Numbered from the stretch's first letter, positions 10,505 to 22,576 are shown. The stretch is 64,000 nucleotides of DNA from Stachybotrys elegans (GCA_020746835.1 JAGPNK010000001.1:5828001-5892000), one strand, 5' to 3'. Numbers and translations: made by a program. The notes: generated from the letters alone by a model not told the origin.

Positions 10505-12205
10505 TCAGGGAACATATCTGTACATGGGATGCGCATCGCCCTTATCCTCGACCTCTGTTGGCACGTAGTCAAGGTCGCTTTTTCCGTGCTTCTCATCTCG
10601 GCGCTTGTTCTGCCATCGCAGAGACAGGCTGAGGATGAAGGCAATAAGCGCAGCTGCGAATAAGATACCTGCACAAACCCACATGCCCTTCGAGTATGAC
10701 GGTCCATCCGACTTGGGAAACAGTCTTGCTCCCAGAATCGGTCCGCATTGCCCAAACATGCCGAAGATGGCCAGACCCGCGCCGCGCTTGGATGCAGATC
10801 CCTGGTTGTCCGTCACCCACGTAAAAGTCAGAGCAACTGCTGGGAAAACGCCCGCGCAGACCAGGAAGGTCGCGAAGTATCGAACTCCCACGGAGCTGAC
10901 GGGAAGAACAGCGAGCATAACATATCCTGCTGCACCAGCGCTAGAGAACAGCATGACAAAAATGCCGCGGGTCCGAACTTTGTCGGAGATGAAGCTCGCC
11001 GTTACGCAAGCAATCCAAGCCGTGAGATAGGGACACGCCGAAAGGCCCTGGGCCCTCAGTGATGTGTAACCCATGCCTTGAAGAATTGTAGGCAGGTATG
11101 CAGGGAGTGAGCCAAAGGCCGTGTTGAGGCAGAAGATGATCATAGCCTGTAGGTAGTTTTTGTAGTCGTAAAACGCGGCAAAAGCTTGTTTGAAGTTGAG
11201 CTTGCCATCCCGTTTCTCGCCACGGCCCTTGATCGCTCGGCGGCTGATGATCTGGTTTTCTCTCTCGGTGAGGAATCGGCATTGCGAAGGAGACGCCGGC
11301 AGAAAGAAATAGGCCACGACTGCTAGAACGATGGTTGGAGCGCCCTCTACGAGATGGTTTCAGCTTGTGATTTCAATGGGGACCAATCAACTTCGGATCG
11401 CACTTACCGACGAGGAATAGGAGCTGCCAGCTCTCGACAGAAGTCCTGGCATGGACTAGGCCATACGCAAGAGCCGAAGCAAAGCAGCTGGCCAGAGGCG
11501 AAAAGGATATGAACAGGCCATACCTAAAACCCATTTCTCCACGGCGATAGAAGAAAGTCATATAAAGTGCCACAGCAGGAACATAACCAGCCTCAAACCC
11601 TCCGATCAGGAATCGAAGTGCCATGAGGCCAGCAAAGTTGACGGTAGCAGCCTGCAGTATACTCATGCTACCCCATCCGAAGGCCATGAGGGCAGTCCAG
11701 AGTGGAATAGGGACGAACGTCCAGACAAGGATGAGCTGTTCATGAAGTATTAGAAACAAGAGAGCGGGACAGCAGTAGCTGGATCACTTACCCAATGGAA
11801 AAGGATATAACCAATGTACAGAACGGTGACGATCCAAGAGTAATCTGCAGATGTGATGCCCCATTCCTTGCCCATGCCTGCGGTATAGGCATTGCCAACA
11901 TTTCCCCTGTCAATGTAGGAGACGAGGTAGAGAGCTCCTAGGCTGTTGATGTTCAGCAAATTTCTTTTCTCCCTTCATAAGTCAAGTCGCGGAAGAAAGC
12001 GAAACACGTACAGTGGGATCAGGTTCCAGTCAAGCTTTCTCAAAGCCTGAGCTTCCTCTTCAGGAGTCCATGTATACTCTGTCCAGCCATTTTCCTCTGC
12101 CTCCTTTGCGTCCATGTCGACCTCGTGGATCGAGGAACACTCAGCACTTGGGTGGGTTTCCGCAGCACCCCGGGCAGGAGCCTGTTCTTGCTTTTGTTGT
12201 TGCAT
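10505..12205 (-). CDS. MFS permease, ACS (allantoate/nicotinate-type) family
   Basis: Four exons (12205-12012, 11963-11792, 11735-11408, 11346-10505) have matching phases, and three introns (48, 56 and 61 nt) separate them; the product is 511 aa. The N-terminal tail is hydrophilic. The first helix holds YLVSYIDRGNVGNA, the signature of the anion:cation symporter branch (Dal5, Tna1, Liz1, phthalate permeases). About 12 hydrophobic helices follow, with a large central loop (RAIKGRGEKRDGK) and a charged C-terminus. Members import carboxylates and small amides across the plasma membrane by proton symport. The gene is divergent from the cyclase/hydrolase gene with 537 bp between starts, so the two probably share control. 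The true substrate is unknown; it is likely an organic anion used by the neighbouring enzymes (inference). Confidence 0.88.
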
Positions 12206-12742
12206 TGGAGTGGCGTGACTTGCTGCAGAGGGCTGGCTTTATTGAGATGAGATGGAGTCTGTCCTTTGAAGGTCGAGATACCCCTTCATGTGGCCAAGAG
12301 AAGGTTTTTATAGAACGTGCTGAGGACAAAATACCTCCGGCTAAGCGTGCCGAACCGACCTCTGGATTGCTGGTGCCATCATTTCCAAGGACGACAACCC
12401 CGGTCTTGGCTCTCCGCCTAGGTTCTGGGGAAGGTTTGGGGCCCCGCGTTGCGCTATTGTGCGTGGGGTGGTACAGCCCGGCAAGATGCCGAACCCTTCC
12501 GCCATGATTCGTAACATGCTCGGCATCTTAGCGCAAGTCAGGCATCCGGGTTTCGGACGTAGTGGCAATAAACCCTCCAATAGCACCGCAGGGTGCTTTG
12601 GTATTCGGCTTTTGGGGCCTCTCAAGAAACTGTGCGTGAGATCCCGAGTCAGCGGGAATGGTCAGCTTGGATGCAAAGATTCGAGCTTCATTAACATATG
12701 TCTATCTGCATGGTTTTGCTTACGAATTGGATAACCCCAAAA
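12206..12742. promoter_or_regulatory. Divergent promoter region, permease and cyclase
   Basis: This 537-bp region separates two divergent start codons. It contains CGG-N9-CCG at 12338-12352 and further CCGAAC or TCGGA half-sites near 12355, 12486 and 12553, of the kind Zn2Cys6 regulators bind. No gene lies in it. Confidence 0.4.
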
Positions 12743-13935
12743 ATGGCACCCAAACGCCCAAGTTTTGATTCCCTTCCTCTGCGCGCTGGCGACCCTAAAG
12801 CATCTGCATGGGGTCTCTGGGGCACAGACGATGAGCTAGGCACCCTCAACTTGCTTACCGGTGATCGTATTCAATCAGCCTCGAAGCTGGTTCTCATTGG
12901 CGAAACAGTTCCCCTCAAGTAAGCTTCCCTGCTTTGCGTCAGGGCGTTGTGTGGATTTCTTCCTCCGCCTAGCCCTTTCCTCCTGAGCACCAGAACACAC
13001 CCAATGAAACAATTGCTGACTTTGTAGCCTTCCACTTGATGCCTTCGTCAAGCCAATGAACCCTGTTCGCAAGCCATGCTGCCATAATCTAATCGTCAAG
13101 CCTGCGGCCAATGACGATGAGGTTGGTTACGATGAGCTACCCTAGAATTCCAAGCATTGACCAAGCCTAGCTTGATATCAATACTCAAGGCTCAAGCCAT
13201 TGGGATGGTCTCCGTCACTATCCCTACCAAGACACACATCAGTACTATAACGGGGTAACCCAGGATGATATCTCGGGAAAAGATTCGAACTCCAAAATTG
13301 GGATACAAAGTAAGTACCATATATGTCGTACCTGATTCTTTGGCTTTGGTATGCGCAGTGCAGCAAGTACTAACTCCACTCTAGACATTGCCGAGAGGAC
13401 CATCACAGGCCGCGGCGTCCTCCTAGACTGGTACAGCTGGGCAGAAGACAATAACATAGCCATCGATCACTTTGCTCCGCACACTATTCCCTTATCCCAG
13501 CTTTTGGAGGTGGCGACGCAGCAGAATGTCACATTTGAGCCAGGCGACATCCTCATCATCCGAACGGGCTGGCTGCTGGCATATCGAAAACTCTCCATAG
13601 ACGCCCGAGCCGCGTTGCCGCATCGTGAAGTGCGATCTTCTTGTGGGGTAGAAGCCAGTGAGGACGCAATTAGATGGCATTGGGATCAGCAATTTGCTGC
13701 CGTGGCCAGCGATACTGTTGCTTACGAAGCATGGCCAAGTCCGAAGCCGTGGGGGGTTGCTATGCACGAGGTGTTTCTTAGCGGCTGGGGAATGCCTATT
13801 GGTGAGAGTTTTGATCTGGAAGGCTTGGCTGCCAAGTGTCGAGAGTTATCTCGGTGGACGTTTATGTTTGTGAGCGTTCCCTTGAACGTCAAAGGAGGGG
13901 TGGCAAGTCCTCCAGGGGCTGTTGCGATCTTCTAA
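12743..13935 (+). CDS. Cyclase-family (kynurenine formamidase-like) metal hydrolase
   Basis: Four exons (12743-12918, 13028-13121, 13171-13309, 13385-13935) join in phase to a 319-aa protein. HWDGLRHYPYQ near residue 100 corresponds to the His/Asp metal-binding region of the Cyclase superfamily (PF04199), to which kynurenine formamidase, isatin hydrolase and related amide or lactone hydrolases belong. The conserved second half includes RGVLLDW, DILIIRTGW, EAWPSPKPWGVAMHEVFLSGWGMPIGE and a C-terminal P-x-G-x-x-A-I. It opens or closes ring amides or lactones with a divalent metal and should be cytosolic. The first intron starts GTAAGC directly after the ..GETVPL codons. It is divergent from the ACS permease, suggesting that the permease imports the ring compound it hydrolyses (inference). 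Confidence 0.85.
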
Positions 13936-14090
13936 GGAACGTAGGGTATCAATACAACTCTTAGATAGCAGAGCAAAAGGTTTCTAGTAATAGATCCGAT
14001 GGGCTTGATTCGAGACCATTATCTAGTCAAATGTGTTTCATATACTTTGACCATAATGCACCCGCAGAGAGTCTTATTTCTAGTGAGTCA

Positions 14091-15590
14091 CTACATATCA
14101 ATGCGAACTCTGAGGATATGAGAGCATGCCGCAATACTTTTCGCCTCCATATCTTTGTACATGTCGTCCGAGTCCAAAATTCTACACCCAATAGTATCTT
14201 CAAGCCCCGTCACGTCTCTGTTACCTGACTCATCTAGTGAGAGATGGACAGTTTGTTCCGGATTCTGTGTCAAAGGTTGACCTAGATTTGACTGGAAAAT
14301 GCCAGCGGCTGATAGAGGGAGAAAGTCTTCGTATGTAATTGGAGTGGCCACCAGTGTGCCAGCCTCAACCAACTCATCCAATGACATTACGGGCCAGTAT
14401 GTGGGAGATAGACCTCGGCTGGGTGCTTCGCAGGTTTCGGAGCACTCGTATGTAAAGTAAACAAGGCGCTGTCGGCGAAGCTCCTGCCAGCTATCGGGAT
14501 ACTCTGCGAACACCATGGCAAGGTTCCGATCGTACGTCTCTCGCAAGCCAAGTTGAGTCATCTCCGTCCCCCTTGACGCTGTAATTTTCTCTAAAGACTG
14601 ACGCGCTTTTTTCATCAGTTCGTCGTACAGCAGTCTTCCTGAAGGCGTCACCGCCGCACCACGTTCTTCAATCTCCCCAAAACGCGCGCGGTGCGATCCC
14701 AGACCTCTTGTCCCGTGCGGCTGTTCCACCTGACCGGAGAAATTAATGGCCTCCTCGACCGCCAAGAAGCTTGTCTGACGAAGCAAAATAGGGCATTTTC
14801 GAGGAGGGGGGCCCTCAATATGTTCCTTCACCTGCAGTCCCTCTTCTTCCATACCACGTTGTGCAGCTGTAATATCTAGTGTCCGAGGCGTGAGATGATT
14901 GATATGACAGCTGGTAAAGCATGCGATATCAGCTAAAACCGGATGTTCAGATCGAAGGACCTGATACTCGGCTTGCGTAGTGACGGTGGTACCTTTCCAC
15001 TGGAAGACTTTGAGTGCTTCGTGTACAAAGGTCGCGCTTTGCTCGGCAGTAAGGCGTCCGCCTTGACAGGCTGCCTTTTCGAGCATAGCTATGAGGTCCG
15101 GACTGAATATGTTGCGCCTTTGTAAGATTGTCACAGCAAGCTGCCTTGCTTCCGGATCCTTGATAAGTTCAGGACGCAGCACCGAGGTGAAGATGCGAAA
15201 TGGGTTCTTCCGTAGCGCCTCGCGTGTGACGGGTCTGAAGCAAGTTGCGTGCATCGGGAGGCCTGCTTCACGCTGGGACAGGTCGTAGTATCCCACAGCA
15301 AAAAGCCCCAACAACCGGAACACGGCGCTGATTGTTCGCAACTCTTCTGCAGTTCCGACCCGGATCGCACCATGTCGCTCGATGTCTAGTCTCGAGTGGC
15401 AGACATCTCCAAATCGCATTGCTATAACCTGGCTATCCAATGTGCCTTGGGCCGAACGATTTACATTGTCGACGATGCGTACAAGTGTTCCGTATAACGG
15501 CACCTCTTGCCTGTACATGTCTGACATGGCCAACGTAAACTGGGTCCTCAGATCATCAGTGTCAGCCCACTGTGGCTGTTGAGCAGGCAT
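14091..15590 (-). CDS. DUF1338 / VOC 2-oxoadipate dioxygenase-decarboxylase-like protein
   Basis: A single exon of 499 aa. An in-frame GTG precedes it, but the first ATG is at 15590 (MPAQQPQWADTDDLR). Family hallmarks are ERHGAIRVGTAEELR and the His-rich HINHLTPRTLD, with His residues likely to bind the metal, and FGEIEERGAAVTPSGR, likely to hold the Glu ligand. HATCFRPVTREALRKNPFRIF is also typical of DUF1338. Bacterial and plant members (HglS/YdcJ) convert 2-oxoadipate to 2-hydroxyglutarate with release of CO2, using Fe(II) and O2 in a VOC fold. It is divergent from the AtuA fusion gene with 630 bp between starts. It probably acts on a 2-oxo-dicarboxylate from the same pathway; whether 2-oxoadipate is the true substrate here is not shown. 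Confidence 0.85.
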   Translation of the reverse strand: MPAQQPQWADTDDLRTQFTLAMSDMYRQEVPLYGTLVRIVDNVNRSAQGTLDSQVIAMRFGDVCHSRLDIERHGAIRVGTAEELRTISAVFRLLGLFAVGYYDLSQREAGLPMHATCFRPVTREALRKNPFRIFTSVLRPELIKDPEARQLAVTILQRRNIFSPDLIAMLEKAACQGGRLTAEQSATFVHEALKVFQWKGTTVTTQAEYQVLRSEHPVLADIACFTSCHINHLTPRTLDITAAQRGMEEEGLQVKEHIEGPPPRKCPILLRQTSFLAVEEAINFSGQVEQPHGTRGLGSHRARFGEIEERGAAVTPSGRLLYDELMKKARQSLEKITASRGTEMTQLGLRETYDRNLAMVFAEYPDSWQELRRQRLVYFTYECSETCEAPSRGLSPTYWPVMSLDELVEAGTLVATPITYEDFLPLSAAGIFQSNLGQPLTQNPEQTVHLSLDESGNRDVTGLEDTIGCRILDSDDMYKDMEAKSIAACSHILRVRIDM

Positions 15591-16220
15591 CTCAACGACG
15601 GTGTTGATCACGATAGGTGTTGGTCGGTGCAGTGGAGTGAAATTTGTTTCGCTGCAATAAAAAATCCGGCTGGGAGGAAAGGATAGCGTCTACCGGCATC
15701 CAAGGTCAAGTTAGATTGATCATGTTCAAATACGGAGCGGGGGATTGATCAACTGACCTAATCGCCGTCTCAACTACGAGATTGTTAGCTAGTCTAATCT
15801 CAACGAAGTCATGTCGCTGGATTGGCATAAGTGGCAATGATACCGAGTTGAGAGAACAATAATACCGAAGTATTGAATGCCGAAATCTGGGGCCAATGCC
15901 GAGCTGAATTCCGAAGCGGAAGCTCTTCAAGTCTAACTACACTCTGACCCCGGAACTAGTACTAGTAGTGTCATTCTTTCGCCACTGTAAATGCGGGCAA
16001 CAGGACTCCTCCACACGCCACTTTCTATCTGTAGTGCCGAGGGCCATCAATCGCGGCGAAAGATCCCGACCTCGCATGTGGGGAAGCTGGAATGTCGGCG
16101 GTAATGGCTGCAGCATAACCGCATATAACAACCACGTCCCTGACTCTCTTGGGCCAGCTCCAAGGGTGATATCAGCACAAACACAGTGCGCCATACGTCA
16201 TACGAAACTTGTCCGCCAAG
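15591..16220. promoter_or_regulatory. Divergent promoter with a cluster of CCGA half-sites
   Basis: In this 630-bp region between the DUF1338 and AtuA-fusion starts, CCGA occurs at 15843, 15865, 15880, 15899 and 15911, five times in about 70 bases, with irregular but short spacing. A palindrome ACTAGTACTAGT lies at about 15955-15966. TCGG/CCGA words are typical half-sites for Zn2Cys6 factors. No gene was found here. Confidence 0.4.
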
Positions 16221-19200
16221 ATGAGCATGGCAGAGATTGATGGCGCAAGCTCCGTCGAGGGGGAGTTTAACATCCTCACCCCGAATGCCATGCTGGGCTA
16301 CGGCTACGACTCGGACCAGTTCTGGTATGGCATCGAAAAATACAAGCCAGCCGCCATTATCGTTGACAGTGGCTCAACCGATGGCGGCCCGTACAAGCTT
16401 GGCATGGGTAAAATGACCTGCGGTCGGGGCTCTTACATCCGCGATCTTGAGCCTATCCTGGCTGCCTGCTTTCATCACAAGATCAAGGTCCTCATAGGAT
16501 CTGTTGGCGGTGATGGCAGCCGCAAACACGTTAGGGAGATGCGGGAGATTGTCGCAGATATTGCCCAGCGTGAGGGCTACAGTTTCAAGGTGGCAACCAT
16601 TGATGCGGCCATGGACCGAGAATTCATCAAACAGCGCATCGCCAGTCACAGGGTCGGCCCATGTGGCCCAGTTGAGCCTCTGACAGCGGATACGGTTGAT
16701 GGTGCTGTTGACATAGTCGCTCAAATGGGCGCAGAACCGTAAGTTTATTCCAGATCTATCAAGGCAAAGACTAACACGACTTTCTAGCTACCTCGAAGCT
16801 TTGAAGAGCAATCCCGACATAATTCTTGGAGGCCGATCATATGACCCAGCTCCTTTCGCCGCATTCTCCATAGCCCACGGTGTTCTGCCAGAAATCGCTT
16901 GGCATATGGGCAAGATCATGGAATGCGGCGGCATCTGTGCCGTGCCCAAGGGTCGCTCCATGATCGCGACCCTGAGGCGCGACTCGTTCGACCTCACACC
17001 CCTCGCGCCCGCTGAGCGCTGCACACCGTTGTCGGTTGCGGCACATACGCTTTACGAGAAGACACGCCCAGATCGACTTCCAGGTCCTGGTGGTGTTCTT
17101 GTCCTTGATAACGCCAAGTATGAGCAGCTCACGCCAAAGACTTGCCGCGTGTCAGGTGCTCGTTTCGAGCGTTCGACAACGTATCAGATCAAGCTCGAAG
17201 GTGTCACGAAGCTAGGCTACAGGACCATCTTCATTGGAGGTATTCGAGATGACATCCTGATATCCCAGATTGACGAGTTCCTTGAGCGCGTGCGCAAGTA
17301 TACACAGAACCTCTTCCCGGAACTCGACAAGAGCGATAGCTGTCGCCTCATTTACCACGTCTACGGCAAGAACGGCGTCATGGGCCCCCTTGAGCCAAAC
17401 AAAGATGCGACTCCCCATGAAATCGCGATTCTTGGCGAGGTCGTTGCTCCGACAAGCGAGCTGTCTCATACTATTGCCAACAACGCTCGCGCCTCCATCC
17501 TTCACTTCGCGTACCCAGATCAGGTCGCGACTACGGGCAATTTCGCAAGCCCACTCTCACCTCACGAGCAGGATGCCGGTGCTGTATTTAAATTCTCTCT
17601 CTATCACCTCGTCGACCTTGAGGTGGGGGAGGAGAAGTCTCTCTTCGCTATTGAAACGTTCGACATCGGGGCCACGGCTGCAGCCCCGACACCTGTCCCA
17701 GTCTTACCCAGGGACAAATACCACGACTTGGACAACGGCGAGCTGGCTCCTGTGACTATAAAATCCGTCCCTGAGAGGGAGGCTATTCTCTCTGAGCTTG
17801 CTCGTATAGTGCGCTCTAAGAACTCGGGTCCCTTTGAGATGACATTCGATGTCATGTTCGACCAGGCCGAGACGTACCAGCGCGTCAAAAAAGCCGACAT
17901 TTTGACCAATGACACTATACGGGGCCTCTACCATGTCACCGATGAGGACATTATTACAAACATGTACTTCGATCCCGCTCTTGCATGGAAGTGCACGATT
18001 AAGCGTCCGTGGGCGCAGGGAAGCGTTGGCGAACGCGACACTCTTGGCACACAACAGCATGCACCTCTTCTGACTCTCAAGATCCCGGCTGCTGAGGCAT
18101 CCCAGGTCAACGGAGCAGCAAATTTGAACGGCCACGCCAAAGTGAACGGGATCAATGGCGCATCAGAGGGAAATGGCCACGCGGATGTCAACGGGATCAA
18201 TGGTACATCAAAGTTGAACGGTCACGCCCAAGTCAACGAGGTTAATGGCACCTCAAAGTTGAACGGCCACGCCAAAGTCAACGGTGTCAATGGCACATCA
18301 AAAGGAAATAGTGATGCACAAAAGCCTGAGCGTGGCCATGGGCTGGCTGTTCCCACCGACCAACTGGTGTTTGGCCCCGAGGGCCTCAATAATTACCCCG
18401 AGGATGTTTCTCGGGAGCACTTCACCGCCCTCGATGTCGTTCGAGAGATCTGGACGGGCTTGGAACTTCCCATTCAGGATCTTGATGCCATCGACTTGCC
18501 AGATGCTCATGAGCGCCCAACTCTCCCATCTTCATATAAACTTGGCATCCTAGCTCAAAGCTCTATTGCTCTCTCCGCTTTAGGTGCTGCTGCAATTCAT
18601 CGCCTGCGCAACAATCTGCCTGCCACCCCCAAAGTCAACGTGCCGCTGCAGCACGCAACTGCCGAGTTCAAGTCTGAACGACTCTACACTTTGAACGGCA
18701 AGCCTGCCCCCTCTCCATGGGGGCCGATAGGCGGTCTTCACAAGGCTTCGGATGGCTACATTCGAGTCCACGACTCGTTTCCTAACCACGGCTACGGTAT
18801 GTTGGAGCTTGTAGGCCTGCCGAAGACTGCTACTCGTCAAGATCTTGCAAAGAAGATTGCGCCATGGGCTGCCATTGACCTCGAGCACGTCTCTACCGTT
18901 GAAGGCAAACTGGCCGCTTATGCCCTGCGGTCATATGCGCAATGGGATGCGCTGCCTCAGTCCAGGGCCCTAAGCAACTTTCCTATTGACGTCAACCCAC
19001 TTGTTGGGCCCAGCCATGATTCACAGCAGACTGGTCTTCCGGCTTGGATGCCGTCGGGCAATTCGCAGTGTTTGAAAGGCCTCAAGGTGGTCGAAATGAG
19101 CCGGGTTATTGCTGCACCGCTCTGTGGCAAGACGCTTGCAGCCCATGGCGCCGATGTCATCTGGGTAACCTCACCGACCTTGCCTGACCTTCCCACCATG

Positions 19201-19869
19201 GACCGAGACTTTGGTCGTGGAAAGAGGACTGTCCACATTGACATTCATAATCCGTCTGATAAGGCTCGCCTCATAGAACTCATTCGGACATGCGATGTAT
19301 TTGTGCAGGGATTCCGTCCTAACTCGCTGTCTCGATATGGTCTGTCTCCTGAGGAGATTCTCAAGCTTAACCCAAACATCATCATGGCCAACATGTCAGC
19401 ATTTGGGCCACGCGGTCCATGGGCTGGCCGACGAGGATATGACTCGCTAGTACAGACGTGCTCTGGAATGAATGTGTCCGAAGCTGAACACGCTGGAACT
19501 GGCGAACCCGCTAAGCCCACACCGTGCCAAGCTTTGGATCACGCTGGCGGGTATTTCCTCGCCACTGGTGTTATTGCAGCAGTCTACCGTCGTGCTCTTA
19601 CTCCGGGTTTTGGCTCGTGGCGAGTCGACGTTTCGCTAGCCGGAGTAATGAAGTACCTGAGGAGCATGGGACAATACCCGGGTGTGACTGGTTTCGATAG
19701 CAAGGACTATGAGACCCCCAGCGATGCGTCGCCGGAATTCTTTGAGACCAGGGACACTGGCTTCGGTCTCATGCAGGCTATTAAGCACAGTGCCACTATT
19801 GAAGGCTGCAAGGTTGGGTGGGATATTATGCCAAAGCCCCTTGGATCTGACCAGGCCGAGTGGTTGTAG
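16221..19869 (+). CDS. AtuA - DUF4387 - CoA-transferase family III fusion protein
   Basis: Two exons (16221-16738 and 16788-19869) give 1199 aa. The ATG at 16221 is the first in frame; an upstream TTG is not a likely start. Domain 1 (about residues 10-465) is AtuA/DUF1446: DSGSTDGGPYKLGMG, GSVGGDGSRKHV, NPDIILGGRSYDPAPFAAF. Domain 2 (about 505-607) is DUF4387 (ELARIVRSKNSGPFEMTFD, LYHVTDEDI). A linker of four 15-residue repeats follows (613-683). Domain 3 (about 690-1199) is a full fungal CaiB/BaiF-type family III CoA-transferase, with VVEMSRVIAAPLCGKTLAAHGADVI, RRGYDSLVQ and a probable catalytic Asp in ALDHAGGYFLATG. Family III enzymes move CoA between carboxylic acids; AtuA and DUF4387 have no fixed biochemical role, AtuA being named from bacterial acyclic terpene degradation. 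The fusion suggests sequential action on one acid or its thioester. It is probably cytosolic or peroxisomal; no clear targeting tripeptide ends the protein (AEWL). Confidence 0.93.
18127..18306 (+). repeat. In-frame 45-bp tandem repeat, four units
   Basis: Four imperfect copies of a 45-bp unit encode NGHAKVNGINGASEG-like peptides (NGHADVNGINGTSKL, NGHAQVNEVNGTSKL, NGHAKVNGVNGTSKG). They form a flexible hydrophilic linker between the DUF4387 and CoA-transferase domains. Expansion or contraction by whole units would keep the frame. Confidence 0.9.
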
Positions 19870-22506
19870 TGGCGTATGGTACAATATTACATCTTGAATC
19901 AGGGTAGCCGATATCCGATGATGAATGCGCCCTTTCTGTAGAATTTTTCCCCCTTCAAATGTGTTTAGCAGCTCTGTTTGCGTCCCTACATATCCTACTT
20001 TCGTACCATAATTCTTTGTCCTGTCGTTAGTAAAGGCCTCTACCTCGTGATCTCGGTTATTCTGAGCAATGAAATTTTGGAACAATGTCTATGTGAACCA
20101 GGAAATATCGGAATCCTATCCACAACATTTCTAACTTCCCTGTGCATCGGCCTATATCGCTGTGATTGATTGCCGCACGTGTCGTTCAGCCTCGTGACAG
20201 CCATACGCTGGTCCGCAGCCTCATCTATGCAGTTACTATCCAGACGGACTCTTGTCGCGTGAGTCTCAAATTCGTCACGGGGGTGCTACTTGAGGACGGA
20301 AAGAGGCCACACGTGGCTCCAGCGAGTGGGTTGCTACGCAATGTCGTCGATCGTTCTATACATCGAAGAGCCACAGACCACCGTCACGAGTGTGACGACT
20401 CATGCTGGGCCTTCAGCCGTTGCATCGTTCCCGGCTTGGCGACTCGTGCCTGCTAAGGCTAGACACTGACGATGCCAAGAGCCCCAGAGCAGAAAGCAAG
20501 CCTGCACGCCGCTATTCATCTAACATTGTTCGCAGTGCAACGGCCACACGTGTTGGGCATTGAAGGGGAAGAGGACCTTGATCCAAGACGAGACCCCGAC
20601 TTTATTATATTCGCAGAGCTTACCTAGAGATACTTAATCTGATGGGGCCGAGCCACCCTACTGACCCGCAGTGCTCTGGGCCGCTTGTGCGCAGCGAGGG
20701 GAGACGATTCAAGCGATGTCAATGCGTCAAGTTCACCAATGTGTACACAGGCTCTGGCACGCAGCAACAATACCGTGAGTCGATGTTTAATGGCGAGGCA
20801 ACATCCTCTACACTTTAATGGCCTTCTGTCAGACGAGCCGTTCACCGCCCACGAACAAGCCACCGGCATGGATGCAGCTTCAGAAGCACGGCGATAACGG
20901 ACATATAAGTGCCTCGGCTCCAATCCAACGGAAACCCTGTGCTTCGGAGCAGTTGTCTAGCAGGGTCATCATTTCCGCCAGGGCGTCCGCCACAACTCAT
21001 AGGTACCTCACCGCCATGGGATCCCGGGAGATGGTGGTGTGGAATGCTCCATAGTCCTCAGAACCTCTCGCACGTATCTTCCACGTCGGTGACTGCTGCA
21101 CACAGGCCACGACCGTTATACGAGCCAAATTGAACCCCGAGTTTGAGCAAGGACACCACCCACACCATAAACTTGGCAAAGGATCCGCCTGTGGCGCCAT
21201 CGACTCAGGAATCAGTGTTTGCCTAAATGTCGTGTTGATCAACTATCTGCAGTGACATCCTCCCTCGCGGACCTGCTTCACTCCTGGATCTTTTGGCGCT
21301 ATCGGACGTGTGGACCTGGTGCTGTTCCCTGTCTGCTCCACTCGACGATGGCCATCAGTTCGGCGGAGAGTGAGCGGGATTGCTGAAGGACCGATGTTGA
21401 TCAGTAAAATTCCCATAGCTGACGGTGCAGATAAGTATGCTGCCCTTTCGAGTCCCTTGTGACCTTTGGGTTCACAATGAAATTATATGAAATTGAAATA
21501 TTGTAAGTTTTGCAGATATGACATTGAACAAGGCCAAGCCTTCTTTACCCGTCGTGTATTAGTTCCGGCAATAAGTTGCCGAGTATGGTGTTCCCGCGGA
21601 TAGATGGGTTAGGGTTACAGAATGAACCCGGCTTGGCATACGTCTTATAGCCTCACAAATTTCCCATTGCCCTGCTTCGAGGAATATGGACAAGTGTGAG
21701 CAGTGAGCCAAGAGAAATACCGCTCCCGCGGGTACACCAATGGATATCTATACAGCTTGGCGCACCTCAACAAGTAGCGATCGGACCATGTTCCCATAAA
21801 GCCAAGAGATGCCCAGGAGCTAAACGACGAAACGCGAATCACGACTCGGAAGCTGGCCGAGCCTCAATCGCTAGACGACGACAAATCATGAACATGAGTA
21901 ACGACGCGGAAGTTCACCGAGCCTCACGCTGTGGCAATGACTCCGCAATGTAACCGGAGATTCGGAGAGTTTCGCCAAGTCCTGATGACTGGAATTGGGA
22001 GACAGAAAGCAGCGTAGCCAAGCAACGAATAATATGACATTAGGTGAGCAAACCATGGATGCTTGGATCAGGACAAGCGAGATCACCCAGCCTCGGTGCA
22101 AGGAGCATTGCCAGAACATGTAACTACGGAATTTGACAATGACAGCATATACTGTAATATCTGCGGAGAAAGCTCAAGCACGAATAAACAGGTATGAGTA
22201 AAGATCAGCATATTTTCAAGGGCTTTCCAGTACCAGCAAGGTAAGGTGGGTTCCGTATGAAATACATTATTAAGGTTAATCTACCCCGACACTAGAGTTT
22301 TAAGAGGCATTTTCCTGATGAGTTTATATGATACCCATGCTGATTGGCCACTCCTAGAGGTCACAAGTGCGCCCTTTCTGATCCGAACGTACCTGGATCT
22401 CGCCGACGCCCACGATAACCTTGGCCTGGCTTGTCCGTGGGGATTATTTGGGGTAGCGCGGGGTGCCCCCAGAACTGGACTCCGACGGACCCTAGTCCTG
22501 GGCCAG
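19870..22506. other. Long gene-free stretch, 2.6 kb
   Basis: No convincing gene, RNA or complete mobile element was seen. The open frames are short and lack recognisable motifs. A loosely repeated motif (CACGACTCGGAAGCTGGCCG and a diverged form about 60 bases later) lies near 21840-21930. The region may hold decayed sequence. The right end serves as the promoter of the second permease and contains TCCGAAC and TCCGACGG words. Confidence 0.45.
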
Positions 22507-22513
22507 ATATAAG
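22507..22513 (+). promoter_or_regulatory. TATA-like box of the second ACS permease
   Basis: ATATAAG lies 64 nt upstream of the ATG at 22577, a typical distance. It is inferred from position and composition only. Confidence 0.35.
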
Positions 22514-22576
22514 AGCGTGGCTTCTACCATCACTTTTACCTGCCATCTCAGTGTACTACTCCAGGGCATTCTTGAC

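Noticed and set aside
16209..16220. Upstream TTG start for the AtuA fusion
   Set aside because: The first ATG at 16221 is the normal eukaryotic start; non-ATG starts are rare in fungi.
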